Below, one piece after another: positions 32,919-33,477 of a DNA stretch of 33,477 nucleotides. Position numbers and translations under genes: made by a program. Origin of the DNA: Caryophanales bacterium (GTDB lineage Bacteria; Bacillota_I; Bacilli_A; RF39; UBA660); NCBI GenBank assembly GCA_016291895.1, contig JAEEZO010000032.1:1-33477 (forward strand), in the 5' to 3' direction. Within the stretch, counting starts at the first letter, position 1; each line of letters opens with the position of its first letter. Below the pieces are notes generated by a model, which worked only from the letters and a program-made list of their open reading frames with translations, was not told the DNA's origin and ran no database searches.

Positions 32919-33477
32919 TTAGTTAGAAGTATATTTTGCCCAAACAGCTGTTGGTGTTGTTGCTCCTAAATTTTCACTTTGAATTCCATATCCTGTTACA
33001 ACAACATTAACTTCATGATTAGTTGTATCTCTTGCACTTAATTCATCTAAATCAGCTGTATTTAAAGTTGTATTTAAAGTAACATTATCAAATAGTTTTG
33101 CAGTTACATCATTTTTTTCAGTAACAGTCATTTGAGTAGCAGATCCATAAGCATAAACTGTTGTGATATCACTATCTGAGTTAGCAGCACAAGCAGCAGC
33201 TGTACCATCTTTTGGTACCCATCCAGCATTTACTGTATAATCAAATACTTTTTTGCCATTTACGCAAGGTTCTTTAACTTCAATAAATACATAAGCTTTT
33301 GATTCTCCAACATTTGTAATAGTTGGTTCCTTTACTACAGTTTGTCCTGGAACCATACCTTTTGCATTATTGGCATTCCAATTTCCTTCACTTAATGTAA
33401 TATCAACCTTACCCATTGTAAATACGTTTGTTTGTGATTCTGTATCAGTTAAATATGCAATTGTGCTACCAATTCCA
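32919..33477 (-). CDS. TasA/camelysin-like SipW-processed matrix protein, 5' end beyond window
   Basis: The frame is open to the right edge, so the true start lies outside the window; the ATG at 33416 is internal. The visible part opens with STIAYLTDTESQTNVFTMG (in part: AYLTDTE, TNVFTMGKVDITL), the sequence that follows the SipW cleavage site in TasA and camelysin proteins. It then has PGQTVVKEPTITNVGESKAYVFIEV and ends TAVWAKYTSN, also typical. Two Cys in the middle (CVNGK, AACAAN) may pair. TasA proteins are secreted and form biofilm fibres; camelysins may show protease activity. Which applies here is unknown. It is cotranscribed with sipW. Confidence 0.88.
   Translation of the reverse strand, partial: GIGSTIAYLTDTESQTNVFTMGKVDITLSEGNWNANNAKGMVPGQTVVKEPTITNVGESKAYVFIEVKEPCVNGKKVFDYTVNAGWVPKDGTAAACAANSDSDITTVYAYGSATQMTVTEKNDVTAKLFDNVTLNTTLNTADLDELSARDTTNHEVNVVVTGYGIQSENLGATTPTAVWAKYTSN

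Overview
This window looks like chromosomal DNA from a low-GC Gram-positive lineage, probably an uncultured gut Bacilli/Mollicutes relative (RF39- or Erysipelotrichia-like). The reasons are the very AT-rich sequence, Shine-Dalgarno sites of the AGGAGGTGA type, many U-tailed hairpin terminators, and a surface repertoire of sortase B, SipW/TasA-like, InlB-B, Big_2 and Cna_B proteins. TGA is used as a stop and tryptophan is TGG, so the code is the standard bacterial one, not the Mycoplasma code. The lineage is inferred; nothing here fixes a species. Most genes are on the minus strand.

Layout. 1-3134 (-): 5' part of a membrane-anchored Cna_B-repeat surface protein running off the left edge. 3217-4812 (-): M48 zinc protease with an added C-terminal domain. 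4891-4967 (-): tRNA-Arg(UCU). 5062-6881 (+): NifU-like Fe-S scaffold, CPBP intramembrane protease, and a metallophosphoesterase-fold protein that has lost several metal ligands. 6904-8508 (-): unknown membrane protein. 8576-20399 (-): a three-gene surface operon, transcribed as a 772-aa InlB-B/Big_2 protein, a 111-aa protein and a 3054-aa secreted giant repeat protein; a class B sortase (20566-21423, +) diverges from it. 21447-23519 (-): YgjP-like peptidase, FolD and RdgB/HAM1-like pyrophosphatase. 23580-24851 (-): membrane protein with a Cys-containing ectodomain. 24908-25434 (-): an unassigned RNA gene of about 530 nt with its own promoter and terminator. 25481-29355 (-): uvrC, yqeG, yqeH and frr. 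29409-29940 (-): a YefM/YoeB-type toxin-antitoxin pair between two 29-bp repeats. 30022-31206 (-): trxA-trxB. 31239-32258 (-): an unknown protein. 32420-33477 (-): a TasA-like matrix protein (cut by the right edge) followed by its likely signal peptidase SipW.

How it fits together. The DNA repair, ribosome recycling, ribosome assembly, folate and thioredoxin genes are housekeeping. The surface genes are the accessory part. The 772-aa and 111-aa proteins are held by N-terminal membrane segments and share a C-terminal domain. The giant protein has a signal peptide, about 22 alternating Fn3/Ig-like units and four near-identical C-terminal domains, but no visible anchor. The TasA/SipW pair suggests a second extracellular fibre or matrix system.

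Most striking points: the unassigned ~530-nt RNA, which contains a 28-codon ORF with a good ribosome site; the undescribed C-terminal repeat domain of the giant protein; the domain shared by its two operon partners; the apparent pseudo-phosphoesterase; terminators that overlap the next gene's promoter; two likely leaderless genes; and the direct repeats around the toxin-antitoxin cassette.
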